64,000 bases of DNA, from NCBI RefSeq assembly GCF_031453995.1, contig NZ_JAVDPZ010000016.1:20659-84658 (forward strand), given 5' to 3'. The notes under the pieces were generated by a model. It made no database searches, was not told the DNA's origin, and saw only the letters and a program-made list of their open reading frames with translations. The position numbers and the translations under genes are program-made. The DNA comes from Nitrobacter vulgaris. GTDB taxonomy: Bacteria; Pseudomonadota; Alphaproteobacteria; Rhizobiales; Xanthobacteraceae. Below are positions 37,801 to 46,367 of the stretch, in pieces. Each line of letters opens with the position of its first letter. The stretch's first letter is position 1.

Positions 37801-40044
37801 GATCATGGCGCTGGACGGTTTCACCGGAAGCACGATTTTCCGCTCGACCGCGCGTCCGCCGGCCTCCGCCATGCGAACGAAAATCTGTGCTGCCTGCTGT
37901 CGACTCGACGAGGACGGTGTTGCGAGGCTGACCGGGAAGGTTGCGACGCCGTTTGCATCGGCTTCGGGCAGGTTCTCGATCGGCGTGCGCTCGTTACTGG
38001 TCGCCTCGTCGTCGCCGGGCACGCCGAATTGATATCCGGCATATCCTGGACGGCTTTCGGCAGGTGCCACCAGCAAATCGCCTTCGATCTGCAAGCCGGA
38101 TGCGGGAGCGCCATAGAGGAAATGGCCGTCGACCTTAAGTTCTACCGGGGTATCAGCGGCAATCTGTTTCGCCTTGGTTATTAAGTCAAATTCAATCCGG
38201 TCTGGGACATAGTCCTCGACCATAAAGGTGGTTTCGCCGACTGACGGTCCTTTCGGGTCCGTAAATGCGCGAACCCGCCATGTCCCGGTCGGGACCGCTG
38301 AATTGAGCGGCAGGGTCAGGCTTCGTCCGCCCGCGCCTTGATCGGCCAGGATGGCTCGGCGGAACTCGACGCCGTCGGGCCGTTCGACCACCAGCGTCAA
38401 CGGTCCGCCGGTTACCGCGTTACCCTGCCCGTCCCGCACCAACGCCGTGAGATACACAGTCTCCCCGGAGCGATAGACGCCCCGCTCGGCATAAACGAAG
38501 GCATCGGCTCCCGATGGCACGGCGCGGCCCGAAACCCCGCGATCGGTCAAATCGAATGCATTCGACTTCAGGCTGAGGAATGCATAATCGGCCTTGTCGG
38601 TGCTGATTGTCAGCAGCGCAGGCGACTGCCCTCCTTCGCCTCGAGCCAACCCAGGCTCAAACAACGCGTGACCCGACTCATCCGTCTTGCGGGTTGCAAG
38701 GATTTCATTGTTGCGTGCGACCAAGCGGACTTCCGCTTTGTCCACAGCATCGGTTGTCGCCAGCGAATTGACGAATACGTGGATGCCGTCATTGCCTGAA
38801 TAGGCGGTCAGGCCAAGGTCCGAGACGATGAACCACTGAGTCGCCAGCGAGTTGGACTCTTCGTCCTCCATTGAGGACGGCCCCTTTGGCGCGGCCGTCA
38901 TCACATAAACGCCGGGTTGGAGGTTTCCGAGCGCTTCATCGACGGGAAACGCGGTCGTCACATCGGCGTTCAGCGTGGAGGCCGTCGCAACCTCGCCCGA
39001 CCAGACTTTGATCCCGCGTTCGTTGCCGAGATTAAACAACTGATAGCCGCTGAGCGTCTTCTGAAAATCGCTGTCGACAACGGCATTGATGAGATTGCGG
39101 TCGCCGATCCGGAACACCTTGACGGTCACCGTCTGGGTGTTGACGCTGACCAGCGGGATGCCGCGCTGGCCAACGCGCGGCAGCACGTAGGCCCGTCCGG
39201 TGAAGCGGACGAAGGGCTTACGGTCGCGCACATAGACGTTGAATTCAGCGGATTTCGGCAGACCCTCCTTCACGGTCGATGGCAGCCCGGAGCGCAGATG
39301 GATATTGTAGCGCTCACCGTGCTTGAGGCCCTCGACACAGAGCTGTCTGTCTTCCGAAGACAGCGCCGGCCGGTCGACCCCGGCCAGCGTCACGAATGGT
39401 GAAAAGTCCGTCCTCTTGGCAAGATCCTCAGAGAACTGGAAGCAGACTCGAGGCGATGCCGAGTCCGAATCCACGGTGTAATCGAGCAGCCGAAAGCCAT
39501 GGTCGTCTCGCATTTTTTCGTACTGCGCGCGAACATCGGCGACCTCGCGCAGATCAAGCGAAAGCCGCAACGTGTCGAGGGCTGGCCGCCACAGCTTTCG
39601 ATCCGAAAATGCGCGCCCGAGAACCGCTAATGCATCAGCTTCGACAGCAGAATCGTTCGCTCGCTGGTAGGCGAGATAGGCGGCGGTGGATGCTCGTTCG
39701 AGCAGAAAGGTTTGTTCCTGACTTGTGGTGGGTCTGATCTGGAAGATTGTCCGTGCCAGGCGCAGCCAGTTGCCGCTGTCGGCTGGTACGACCGTTGAGA
39801 TCTGGCCGAGTATCTGAAGACCGCTGCGAAAATCGGCTCGTTTGAAGGCCGCGTCGGCATCGGCGCGCAAAGTCGGGGCCGATTTGGTGATAGTGCCTGC
39901 TTCGCTCTTGATCTGAGCCTCGAGCTTGATTGCCGCGTCGGCAAGATCATCCCGCTTGAAGGCTTTATCTGCTGCCAGGGCAACTGATCCAAGCCCGATG
40001 AGTAAGGTCGCACAGAGGGCTACGGCGCGAACCATCCTGGTCAT
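34822..40044 (-). CDS. Bacterial alpha-2-macroglobulin (YfhM-like)
   Basis: A 1740-residue periplasmic protease trap. The start at 40044 gives a signal peptide (MTRMVRAVALCATLLIGLGS, cleaved after ALA); it has no lipobox cysteine, unlike the E. coli lipoprotein. MG domains are followed by the thioester site YPFGCSEQIASRAMPLLYV (CxEQ intact), then the complement-like alpha/alpha domain and a receptor-like C-terminal domain. With pbpC it forms a two-gene module thought to trap proteases that breach the outer membrane while PBP1C repairs the wall. Confidence 0.93.
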   Translation of the reverse strand: MTRMVRAVALCATLLIGLGSVALAADKAFKRDDLADAAIKLEAQIKSEAGTITKSAPTLRADADAAFKRADFRSGLQILGQISTVVPADSGNWLRLARTIFQIRPTTSQEQTFLLERASTAAYLAYQRANDSAVEADALAVLGRAFSDRKLWRPALDTLRLSLDLREVADVRAQYEKMRDDHGFRLLDYTVDSDSASPRVCFQFSEDLAKRTDFSPFVTLAGVDRPALSSEDRQLCVEGLKHGERYNIHLRSGLPSTVKEGLPKSAEFNVYVRDRKPFVRFTGRAYVLPRVGQRGIPLVSVNTQTVTVKVFRIGDRNLINAVVDSDFQKTLSGYQLFNLGNERGIKVWSGEVATASTLNADVTTAFPVDEALGNLQPGVYVMTAAPKGPSSMEDEESNSLATQWFIVSDLGLTAYSGNDGIHVFVNSLATTDAVDKAEVRLVARNNEILATRKTDESGHALFEPGLARGEGGQSPALLTISTDKADYAFLSLKSNAFDLTDRGVSGRAVPSGADAFVYAERGVYRSGETVYLTALVRDGQGNAVTGGPLTLVVERPDGVEFRRAILADQGAGGRSLTLPLNSAVPTGTWRVRAFTDPKGPSVGETTFMVEDYVPDRIEFDLITKAKQIAADTPVELKVDGHFLYGAPASGLQIEGDLLVAPAESRPGYAGYQFGVPGDDEATSNERTPIENLPEADANGVATFPVSLATPSSSSRQQAAQIFVRMAEAGGRAVERKIVLPVKPSSAMIGVKPLFADKNIAEGDKAGFDVVFVAPDGTSLARKGLRYELLKLESRYQWYRQNSYWEYEPVKSTRRVADGDLTIAADKPARIELSPQSGRYRLDVKSSDPDGPLTSIQFDVGWYSDGSADTPDLLETSIDKPDHQSGDTMVVSVNARTAGKLTINVLGDRLLTTQTADVKEGTSQVKIPIGKDWGTGAYVVATLRRPLDVAAQRMPGRAIGIKWFGIDRTPRTLSLNLSPPTLARPSTTLRLPVKIGGLSPGEDAKIVVAAVDVGILNLTNYKPPAPDDYYLGQRRMTSEIRDLYGQLIDGMQGTRGQLRTGGDSAGAELQGSPPTQKPLALYSGIVTVAADGTAEVSFDIPEFAGTARVMAVAWTATKLGRATVDVTVRDPVVLTATLPRFLLTGDQGTLTFDLDNVEGPPGDYVINVKTSGPVKMAGNAKTTIKLAAKQRRSMALTLGAGGSSGAAQFDIDIKGPNGLTVARHYDLEVKPATQILARRSVRTLAKGESLTLTSDMFSDLVAGTGGVSVSVGLSSALDAASVLKALDRYPFGCSEQIASRAMPLLYVNDLAANAHLAMDTSVDDRIKSSIERLLARQGSNGSFGLWSSGGEDSWLDAYVMDFMTRAREKGFSVPDVPFKSALDRIRNSVVNAAEPEKDGGRDLAYGLYVLARNGAAPIGDLRYLADTKLTNLATPIAKAQLAAALALIGDRARAERVYAAAIQSLAPRPAIEFGRPDYGSALRDAAALVSLASEGNAPRATVTQAVQRVEAARGLTPSTSTQENAWLVLAARALAKESMSLDVGGAPVNAALYRSYKAAEVADKPIKITNTGEAPVQAVISVAGAPATPEPAASNGFVIERNYFNLDGTPADPAQATQNERFAVVLRITEAKPEYGHIMVADYLPAGFEIDNPHLVSSGDTGTLDWIEDGKEPVSTEFRDDRFTAAVDRAANDKAVFTVAYVVRAVSPGKYVLPQAYVEDMYNPSRYGRTGTSRVEVRSAK

Positions 40045-40519
40045 AAAAAGCTCCTGCGCGCATAAATGTCGCTGGGGTGTTCCCGGGTCAGAGTTCTGCG
40101 CTGTGCGGGATCGAAATCGAATTTGACACTTGCAATCCATGGGCCGCGAGTTCGAAACACGATCACGGCCAAAACTCCACTAACAGGTTATACTTGCTGT
40201 TGGTCGTTCGTTTTTAACTTCGCGACACCGGCCTGAACGGGATGCGAATGTCAGAATCAAACCGCCCGTGCCAGAAAATGCACCAAAATGTAGCAGATTC
40301 ATTGCCTTATCCCGTATCGCTACAGTATAAGTCCAGCGCAAAGGAATTCCGATTCATCGTCCTCGGACTGCCCGTACGAGGCGTCTGTACGCACTCGAGA
40401 CGAACGGATCGCACCTGTTTGTCGCCCGCCCGATCGAAATGGTTCGGATCGGACTTGGCGCGAAGGCGGTTTTTTCATATTGCGGTGAGATGAAGCTTTT
40501 GGGAGATGAAGCTTTAAAC
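40045..40519. other. Gap between A2M and tRNA-Arg
   Basis: About 475 bases hold no convincing gene. The leftward promoter of the A2M-pbpC pair should lie here. A G-rich stretch with AAGGCGGTTTTTTCAT near 40464 could be a weak terminator. A direct repeat GAGATGAAGCTTT occurs around 40488 and 40504. Confidence 0.4.
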
Positions 40520-40596
40520 GGTCCCGTAGCTCAACTGGATAGAGTAGCGGATTTCTACTCCGCGGGTTGCAGGTTCGAATCCTGCCGGGATCGCCA
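40520..40596 (+). tRNA. tRNA-Arg (TCT)
   Basis: A 77-base cloverleaf: acceptor GGTCCCG against CGGGATC (one G-T pair), D loop AGCTCAACTGGATAGAGT, anticodon loop ATTTCTACT with TCT, T loop GGTTCGAATCC, and encoded CCA. It reads arginine AGA. Confidence 0.95.
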
Positions 40597-40633
40597 AAAA
40601 CCGGCGCAGTAAACACCAGGTTATTTTCACTCG

Positions 40634-41125
40634 CTAAAACGGAATGTCGTCGTCCATGTCGCTGCGGTGGCTACCGGCGGCCGCGGCGCGGCGCGGCGCT
40701 CCGCCTGACGGACTTCCGGACCCGAAGTCGCCGCCGGAATCGTCAGATCCGAAGTTGCCGCCACCGCCGCTGTTGCGGCCATCGAGCATTGTCAGAGTCG
40801 AATTGAAATTCTGTAGCACCACTTCGGTGGAGTATTTTTCGACACCGCTTTGGTCGGTCCATTTTCGGGTCTGCAACTGACCCTCGATGTAGACCTTGGA
40901 GCCTTTCTTCAAATACTGCTCAACAACCTTGCAGAGGCCTTCGTTGAAAATCACGACGCGATGCCACTCTGTTTTTTCCTTGCGCTCGCCGCTGGTCCTG
41001 TCGCGCCAGGTTTCAGAGGTTGCAATCCGCAGATTGGCGATCGGCCGTCCGTCCTGGGTCCGCTTGATTTCCGGGTCGGCTCCGAGATTGCCAATCAGAA
41101 TAACTTTGTTCACGCTACCCGCCAT
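40634..41125 (-). CDS. ssb: Single-stranded DNA-binding protein
   Basis: A 163-residue SSB. The start at 41125 gives MAGSVNKVILIGNLGADPEI, the conserved OB-fold opening. The core continues LRIATSETWRDRTSGERKEK and VYIEGQLQTRKW. A flexible Gly/Ser-rich linker leads to the acidic partner-binding tip DMDDDIPF. It protects single strands and recruits repair enzymes. It is divergent from uvrA across the porin gene. Confidence 0.96.
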   Translation of the reverse strand: MAGSVNKVILIGNLGADPEIKRTQDGRPIANLRIATSETWRDRTSGERKEKTEWHRVVIFNEGLCKVVEQYLKKGSKVYIEGQLQTRKWTDQSGVEKYSTEVVLQNFNSTLTMLDGRNSGGGGNFGSDDSGGDFGSGSPSGGAPRRAAAAGSHRSDMDDDIPF

Positions 41126-41510
41126 CGCCGTTCTCCATGTCCCCAATTCCCGATTGCTAGCTCAAAACCGGTGCTAACCCAAACGGATGTTGCCGCTTCA
41201 AAATCGAGCCGTGACGGCGTTCAAGCAGCCTACACTCCCCTCGCCGCGCCGAGAGGCTCATCGCCGGGTTATCCACGGATCGAGTATGGTATAATGTTCT
41301 TTATTTGTTCTCAAGAATAAGCCCAAAAGTCCGCGCAGACCTCTCGCCGAGATACTCCGCCCGCGGGGACAACCAATTTGACCTAGAGTGTTGCATTTGA
41401 GAGACGGCAATTTGCCGCGCCTGAGGGTATAACTGATTCACAAGTTTCGGGGTAACTAGCAGCGCTCGCGCTTTAGTTGTTGAAATTAAAGCAAAAATCC
41501 GGGGATTGAA
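41126..41510. other. Gap between ssb and porin
   Basis: About 385 bases hold no gene. AT-rich stretches near 41283-41320 and 41455-41505 are likely promoters for ssb and the porin. I found no LexA box here. Confidence 0.4.
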
Positions 41511-42281
41511 ATGAACAAGTTTCTGATTGGGGCCGTCGGTGCTCTCGCTATTGGCCTTGGTGCCGCGCCCGCCACTGCGGCCGACCTTGCCCCGCGTCCA
41601 TATACGAAGGCCCCTCCGATGGTGGCCGCGATTTACGATTGGAGCGGCTTCTACATCGGCGCGAACGGTGGCTGGGGATCGAGCCGCAATTGCTGGGACT
41701 TCACGACGCCCGCAGGGGTTGTCGTGGCGCGTGAAGGTTGCCATGACGCAACCGGCGGCACGGCCGGTGGTCAGATCGGCTATCGCTGGCAGAGCAGCAA
41801 TTGGGTGTTCGGGCTGGAAGCTCAGGGTAACTGGGCCGATATAAGTGGTCGCCGTGCCAGCCTCGCCTTCCCTGCCTTCACCAACGACAGCCATCTGGGT
41901 GCGTTCGGCCTGTTCACTGGCCAGGTCGGGTATGCTTGGGATGCCACGTTGCTTTACGTGAAGGGCGGCGCCGCCGTGACCTCTAACCGATACCGGAGCC
42001 TTGGCACCCTGACTGGCGTTCAGGTGACCAACAACGTCAATAATACCGACTGGGGCGCTACGGTCGGCGTCGGCCTCGAATATGGATTTGCGCCAAACTG
42101 GTCGCTCGGATTCGAGTACGATCACATCTTTATGGGTAGCAACAGATATACCTTCATCAACAATGGTGTTGCAGGGGCCGCCGGTACGCTGTTTGGAACC
42201 GACAATATCGGCCAGGACGTGGATCTCGTCACGGCGCGCATCAATTACCGCTGGGGTGGCCCAGCCATTGCACGGTACTGA
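41511..42281 (+). CDS. Omp25/31-family outer-membrane beta-barrel protein
   Basis: A 256-residue protein with signal peptide (MNKFLIGAVGALAIGLGAAP, cleaved after ATA), then the family opening ADLAPRPYTKAPP and YDWSGFYIGANGGWG. Strand-like repeats follow (GGQIGYRWQSSNWVFGLEAQ, GLFTGQVGYAWDATLLYVKG), ending LVTARINYRWGGPAIARY with a terminal aromatic pair. It is an eight-stranded barrel of the outer membrane. A strong terminator follows. Confidence 0.93.
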   Translation: MNKFLIGAVGALAIGLGAAPATAADLAPRPYTKAPPMVAAIYDWSGFYIGANGGWGSSRNCWDFTTPAGVVVAREGCHDATGGTAGGQIGYRWQSSNWVFGLEAQGNWADISGRRASLAFPAFTNDSHLGAFGLFTGQVGYAWDATLLYVKGGAAVTSNRYRSLGTLTGVQVTNNVNNTDWGATVGVGLEYGFAPNWSLGFEYDHIFMGSNRYTFINNGVAGAAGTLFGTDNIGQDVDLVTARINYRWGGPAIARY

Positions 42282-42313
42282 TCGCGTCTGATCCGACGTT
42301 CTTGGAAAACTTG

Positions 42314-42345
42314 AAAGGCCGGCTTTTTGCCGGCCTTTTTGTTTG
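42314..42345 (+). terminator. Intrinsic terminator after the porin gene
   Basis: AAAGGCCGGC / GCCGGCCTTT form a 10-bp stem with a TTTTT loop, followed by TTGTTT. Confidence 0.9.
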
Positions 42346-42454
42346 AGCCAAGGGTCGCAGGCAACCCCGCCAACGGGCAGCCTACTGATACGCCGTGCTG
42401 CTCCTCCCGATGAAATCGGGGATGATCGCTGACGCCCTCTGGAAATCGCCCGCT

Positions 42455-42469
42455 GTTCTATCTACGTTC
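42455..42469. promoter_or_regulatory. LexA (SOS) box upstream of uvrA
   Basis: GTTC-TATCTAC-GTTC, an exact match to the alphaproteobacterial direct-repeat LexA site GTTC-N7-GTTC, 90 bases upstream of the uvrA start. This predicts DNA-damage induction of uvrA. Confidence 0.8.
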
Positions 42470-42559
42470 CACAGACTGCTACAGATGGCGCCACTCCGGG
42501 GATTGCCCGGCGGGGCGCGCCCAAACGCGGTGCGGCTTCTGCATCCGGAAAAGCCTGTC

Positions 42560-45535
42560 ATGGACGAAGTCATCAAGGCGAAGCGGCAACAATTGAGTCC
42601 CGCGAGTCGCGCCATCACGATTCGCGGCGCTCGCGAACACAACCTCAAGAATGTCGATCTGGAAATCCCACGCGACAAACTCGTGGTGTTCACCGGCCTC
42701 TCCGGCTCTGGCAAGTCCTCGCTGGCGTTTGACACCATCTATGCCGAGGGTCAGCGCCGCTATGTCGAGTCCCTGTCGGCTTACGCGCGCCAGTTTCTGG
42801 AGATGATGCAGAAGCCCGACGTCGATCAGATCGACGGGCTGTCGCCGGCGATCTCCATCGAGCAGAAAACGACTTCGAAGAATCCGCGCTCGACCGTGGG
42901 GACCGTGACCGAGATCTACGATTACATGCGGCTATTGTGGGCGCGCGTCGGCGTGCCCTATTCGCCCGCAACCGGCCTGCCGATCGAAAGCCAGACGGTG
43001 TCGCAGATGGTCGACCGGGTATTGGCGCTGCCCGATGGCACGCGGCTCTATCTGCTGGCGCCGGTCGTTCGCGGCCGAAAGGGCGAGTATCGAAAAGAAC
43101 TGGCAGAGTATCTCAAAAAGGGTTTTCAGCGCGTCAAGATCGACGGAGCTTTTTACGAACTTGCCGATGCTCCCACTCTGGATAAAAAGTTTCCGCACGA
43201 TATCGACGTGGTAGTCGACCGCATCGTTGTAAGGCCGGATCTGGGCCAGCGGCTGGCTGAGTCATTCGAGACTGCTTTGAAGCTCGCAGAGGGGCTGGCG
43301 GTGATCGAATATGCGGACGCGCCTCCTTCACCTCTCGCCGGAGAGGGCGAAAAGAAGAAAATCGCGAAGATCCACGACAAGAGCGGTCCTGAACGCATCC
43401 TGTTCTCGGAAAAGTTCGCGTGCCCCGTGTCCGGCTTCACACTTCCTGAGATCGAACCGCGGCTGTTCTCGTTCAATAATCCCTACGGCGCCTGCCCGAA
43501 ATGCGGTGGTCTCGGTATCGAGCAGCACGTCGATGAAGATCTCGTCATCCCGAACAGGGAATTGACGCTGCGCAAAGGCGCGATCGCACCGTGGGCAAAA
43601 TCGTCGTCACCATACTACTTGCAGACCCTCACCGCGCTTGGCAAATTTTACAAATTCGCTCTGGATACCAAATGGAAGGACTTGCCGAAGAAGACGCAGG
43701 CCGCGCTTTTGCATGGCTCGGGCGACAGTGAGATCAAGTTCTCCTATGAAGACGGCGTGCGCTCCTACGAAACCAGGAAGCCATTCGAAGGCATTATCCC
43801 CAACATCGATCGTCGTTATCGCGAAACCGAAAGCGAATGGGCGCGCGAGGAGCTTGGAAAATATTTCTCCGACGTGCCGTGCGATTCCTGCAAGGGCTAT
43901 CGGCTCAAGCAGGAGGCACTGTGCGTCAAGATCGGGGGCAAGCACATCGGCGAGATCAGCGAACTGTCTGTTCGTCTTGCCGGCGAATGGTTCGAGACCG
44001 TTCCGACAGTGCTCTCGGTGCAGCAGAACGAAATTGCCGGCCGCGTACTCAAGGAGATCCGCGAGCGACTGTCGTTTCTGCTCGACGTTGGCCTTAATTA
44101 TCTTACGCTGTCACGCGCTTCCGGCACGCTGTCAGGCGGCGAGAGCCAGCGCATTCGGCTTGCTTCGCAGATCGGTTCAGGCCTGACCGGCGTACTGTAT
44201 GTGCTGGACGAGCCTTCCATCGGCTTGCACCAGCGCGACAACGCCCGCCTGCTTGAAACTCTGAAGCGGCTTCGCAATCTTGGCAACACGGTGATCGTCG
44301 TAGAGCACGATGAGGATGCCATCCGCCTCGCCGACCATGTGCTCGATATCGGACCCGGCGCCGGCGTTCATGGCGGCCATATCGTCGCGCAGGGCACGCC
44401 GGCCGATATCATGCGCAACCCGAAGTCGCTGACCGGCAAGTATCTCACCGGCGAACTGGCGGTCGAGGTGCCGGATCGGCGGCCGCCCAACCATCGCCGC
44501 ACCATCAAGGTGGTCAATGCGCGCGGCAACAACCTCAAGAACGTCACCGCGGAAGTTCCGCTCGGTCTGTTCACCTGCATCACGGGTGTTTCCGGTGGCG
44601 GGAAGTCGACACTGCTGATCGACACGCTTTACAAGGCGATCGCGCGGAAGCTGAACAATGCGAGCGATCCCCCCGCGCCCCACGACCGCATCGAGGGTCT
44701 GGAGCACATCGACAAGATCATCGACATCGACCAGTCGCCAATCGGGCGTACACCGCGCTCGAATCCTGCGACCTACACCGGCGCCTTTACGCCGATCCGT
44801 GAGTGGTTCGCCGGCCTGCCGGAAGCCAAGGCTCGCGGTTATGCGCCAGGCCGCTTCTCCTTCAACGTCAAAGGTGGGCGCTGCGAGGCCTGCCAGGGCG
44901 ATGGAGTCATCAAGATCGAGATGCACTTCCTCCCCGATGTTTACGTCACCTGCGACACCTGCAAGGGCAAGCGCTACAATCGCGAGACGCTCGAGGTGGT
45001 ATTCAAAGGCAAGTCGATTTCCGACGTGCTCGACATGACGGTCGAGGAAGCGGCCGAATTTTTCAAGGCGGTACCGCGCGTTCGCGAAACCTTCAAGACG
45101 CTGCATCGCGTCGGCCTCGACTACATTCATGTGGGGCAACAGGCCACCACGTTGTCTGGCGGCGAGGCGCAGCGCGTCAAACTCGCGAAGGAACTGTCGA
45201 AACGCGCGACCGGCCGCACACTCTACATTCTGGACGAGCCGACAACTGGTCTGCACTTCCATGACGTAAAGAAGCTTCTTGAAGTGCTGCACGAGCTGGT
45301 CGCGCAGGGCAATACAGTTGTGGTGATCGAACACAATCTTGAAGTCATCAAGACCGCGGATTGGGTGATCGACCTTGGCCCCGATGGTGGGGACGGTGGC
45401 GGTGAGATCGTTGCCTGGGGACCACCGGAAGACATTGTGAAAGCGCCGCGCAGTCATACCGGAAATTTTTTGAAGCCGGTGCTGAAGAAGGCAGGAAAGC
45501 CGAAGCGACATAACGCGAGCGAAGCGGCTGAATGA
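42560..45535 (+). CDS. uvrA: Excinuclease ABC subunit A
   Basis: A 991-residue damage-recognition ATPase with two ABC modules. Walker A motifs are GLSGSGKSSLAFDT and GVSGGGKSTLLIDT; signature motifs are LSGGESQRIRLASQIG and LSGGEAQRVKLAKEL. Zinc fingers include CPKCGGLG with its partner cysteines and CEACQGDG / CDTCKGKR. ATG 42560 (MDEVIKAKRQQL) is chosen; the open frame to 42395 has no family-like residues. Residues about 254-272 (DAPPSPLAGEGEKKK) look like a translated repeat insertion. A LexA box lies upstream. Confidence 0.96.
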   Translation: MDEVIKAKRQQLSPASRAITIRGAREHNLKNVDLEIPRDKLVVFTGLSGSGKSSLAFDTIYAEGQRRYVESLSAYARQFLEMMQKPDVDQIDGLSPAISIEQKTTSKNPRSTVGTVTEIYDYMRLLWARVGVPYSPATGLPIESQTVSQMVDRVLALPDGTRLYLLAPVVRGRKGEYRKELAEYLKKGFQRVKIDGAFYELADAPTLDKKFPHDIDVVVDRIVVRPDLGQRLAESFETALKLAEGLAVIEYADAPPSPLAGEGEKKKIAKIHDKSGPERILFSEKFACPVSGFTLPEIEPRLFSFNNPYGACPKCGGLGIEQHVDEDLVIPNRELTLRKGAIAPWAKSSSPYYLQTLTALGKFYKFALDTKWKDLPKKTQAALLHGSGDSEIKFSYEDGVRSYETRKPFEGIIPNIDRRYRETESEWAREELGKYFSDVPCDSCKGYRLKQEALCVKIGGKHIGEISELSVRLAGEWFETVPTVLSVQQNEIAGRVLKEIRERLSFLLDVGLNYLTLSRASGTLSGGESQRIRLASQIGSGLTGVLYVLDEPSIGLHQRDNARLLETLKRLRNLGNTVIVVEHDEDAIRLADHVLDIGPGAGVHGGHIVAQGTPADIMRNPKSLTGKYLTGELAVEVPDRRPPNHRRTIKVVNARGNNLKNVTAEVPLGLFTCITGVSGGGKSTLLIDTLYKAIARKLNNASDPPAPHDRIEGLEHIDKIIDIDQSPIGRTPRSNPATYTGAFTPIREWFAGLPEAKARGYAPGRFSFNVKGGRCEACQGDGVIKIEMHFLPDVYVTCDTCKGKRYNRETLEVVFKGKSISDVLDMTVEEAAEFFKAVPRVRETFKTLHRVGLDYIHVGQQATTLSGGEAQRVKLAKELSKRATGRTLYILDEPTTGLHFHDVKKLLEVLHELVAQGNTVVVIEHNLEVIKTADWVIDLGPDGGDGGGEIVAWGPPEDIVKAPRSHTGNFLKPVLKKAGKPKRHNASEAAE
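43322..43355 (+). repeat. Palindromic repeat translated inside uvrA
   Basis: The segment CACCTCTCGCCGGAGAGGGC contains the palindrome CCTCTCGCCGGAGAGG and encodes PPSPLAGEGEKK. The same kind of sequence occurs in nrdJ (50424). It is in frame and sits in a surface loop of the UvrA insertion region. Confidence 0.65.
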
Positions 45536-45753
45536 CGCACAAGATGCAAACTTGTGAACGATAAATTCATCTATAAGGATTTGTTCTTATGTATATGATA
45601 CAAAACGATATTTTTCAGTCAGTTTTTGTTGTGATGGATGCCTGTTCCGGTGATGGAACATTTCCGAAAGCCCCGTTGCGGAACTCGCCACCTATCGCCA
45701 CGTTTTGTTCGTGAGCGAAAGCCTAAATTCGAATCCGACATGGAGTTGTGAAG

Positions 45754-46305
45754 ATGTTTAGTTTCAAACCAGTACTGGTGGCGGCCGTCCTGGCGGTTGC
45801 AGCACCGCTGGCCATTGCGTCGCCAAGCTATGCACAAGGATTGGGAACAAAGGCTCAAGGATTCGCCGGTGGCAGCGGACACATTGGTATGGGCGGAGGT
45901 GGCCGACACATGGGCGGTGGCGGCTGGCGTGGCGGGCATCACATGGGCATGGGTGGAGGCTGGCGCGGCGGCGGTATTGGCTGGGCCGGCCGCGGGTGGC
46001 GTGGAGGTTGGGGTGGCGGGTTTTATCCCGGCTTTATTGGTGGCGGCTTGCTGGGCGGCCCGTGGGGTTGGGGTGGAGGTTGGGGTTGGGGCGGTGGTTG
46101 GGGATCGCCTTATTACTCGTACTCTTCCCCCTACTACGGCTCCCCATATTACGGCGATGACGATTATTACGATGATGGTCCCACCGCGGTCCAAAGCAAC
46201 GGCTCTGGCAGGGATGCCTCCTACTGCCAGCAACGGTTCAAATCATACGATGTGCGTTCCGGAACCTATTTGGGTCACGACGGCAAACGCCATCGCTGTC
46301 CGTAA
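45754..46305 (+). CDS. BA14K-family glycine-rich secreted protein
   Basis: A 183-residue protein with a signal peptide (MFSFKPVLVAAVLAVAAPLA, cleaved near SYAQ), a long Gly/Trp/His/Met-rich low-complexity centre (repeats of GGGW, GGHHMGMGGG), a Tyr/Ser/Pro segment and a C-terminal BA14K domain (YCQQRFKSYDVRSGTYLG, ending RHRCP) with paired cysteines. BA14K proteins are surface-associated and have been described as lectin-like. The low-complexity centre is longer than usual. It is followed by a strong terminator. Confidence 0.85.
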   Translation: MFSFKPVLVAAVLAVAAPLAIASPSYAQGLGTKAQGFAGGSGHIGMGGGGRHMGGGGWRGGHHMGMGGGWRGGGIGWAGRGWRGGWGGGFYPGFIGGGLLGGPWGWGGGWGWGGGWGSPYYSYSSPYYGSPYYGDDDYYDDGPTAVQSNGSGRDASYCQQRFKSYDVRSGTYLGHDGKRHRCP

Positions 46306-46333
46306 CTAGCTTGCCCCCTTCATGGGCCTCGTC

Positions 46334-46367
46334 AGGAGCGGTGCCAAAAGCACCGCTCCTTTTTCTT
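46334..46367 (+). terminator. Intrinsic terminator after the BA14K gene
   Basis: AGGAGCGGTGC / GCACCGCTCCT form an 11-bp stem with a 5-base loop, followed by TTTTCTTTT. Confidence 0.92.

Noticed and set aside
40242..40493. Small + strand frame of 83 codons before tRNA-Arg
   Set aside because: No family, ribosome-binding site or composition typical of coding sequence.
41301..42125. Minus-strand frame of 274 codons opposite the porin
   Set aside because: It lacks family character and covers a clear porin with signal peptide and strand pattern.
44177..45511. Minus-strand frame of 444 codons opposite uvrA
   Set aside because: It is the complement of UvrA ABC modules, with no recognisable domain.
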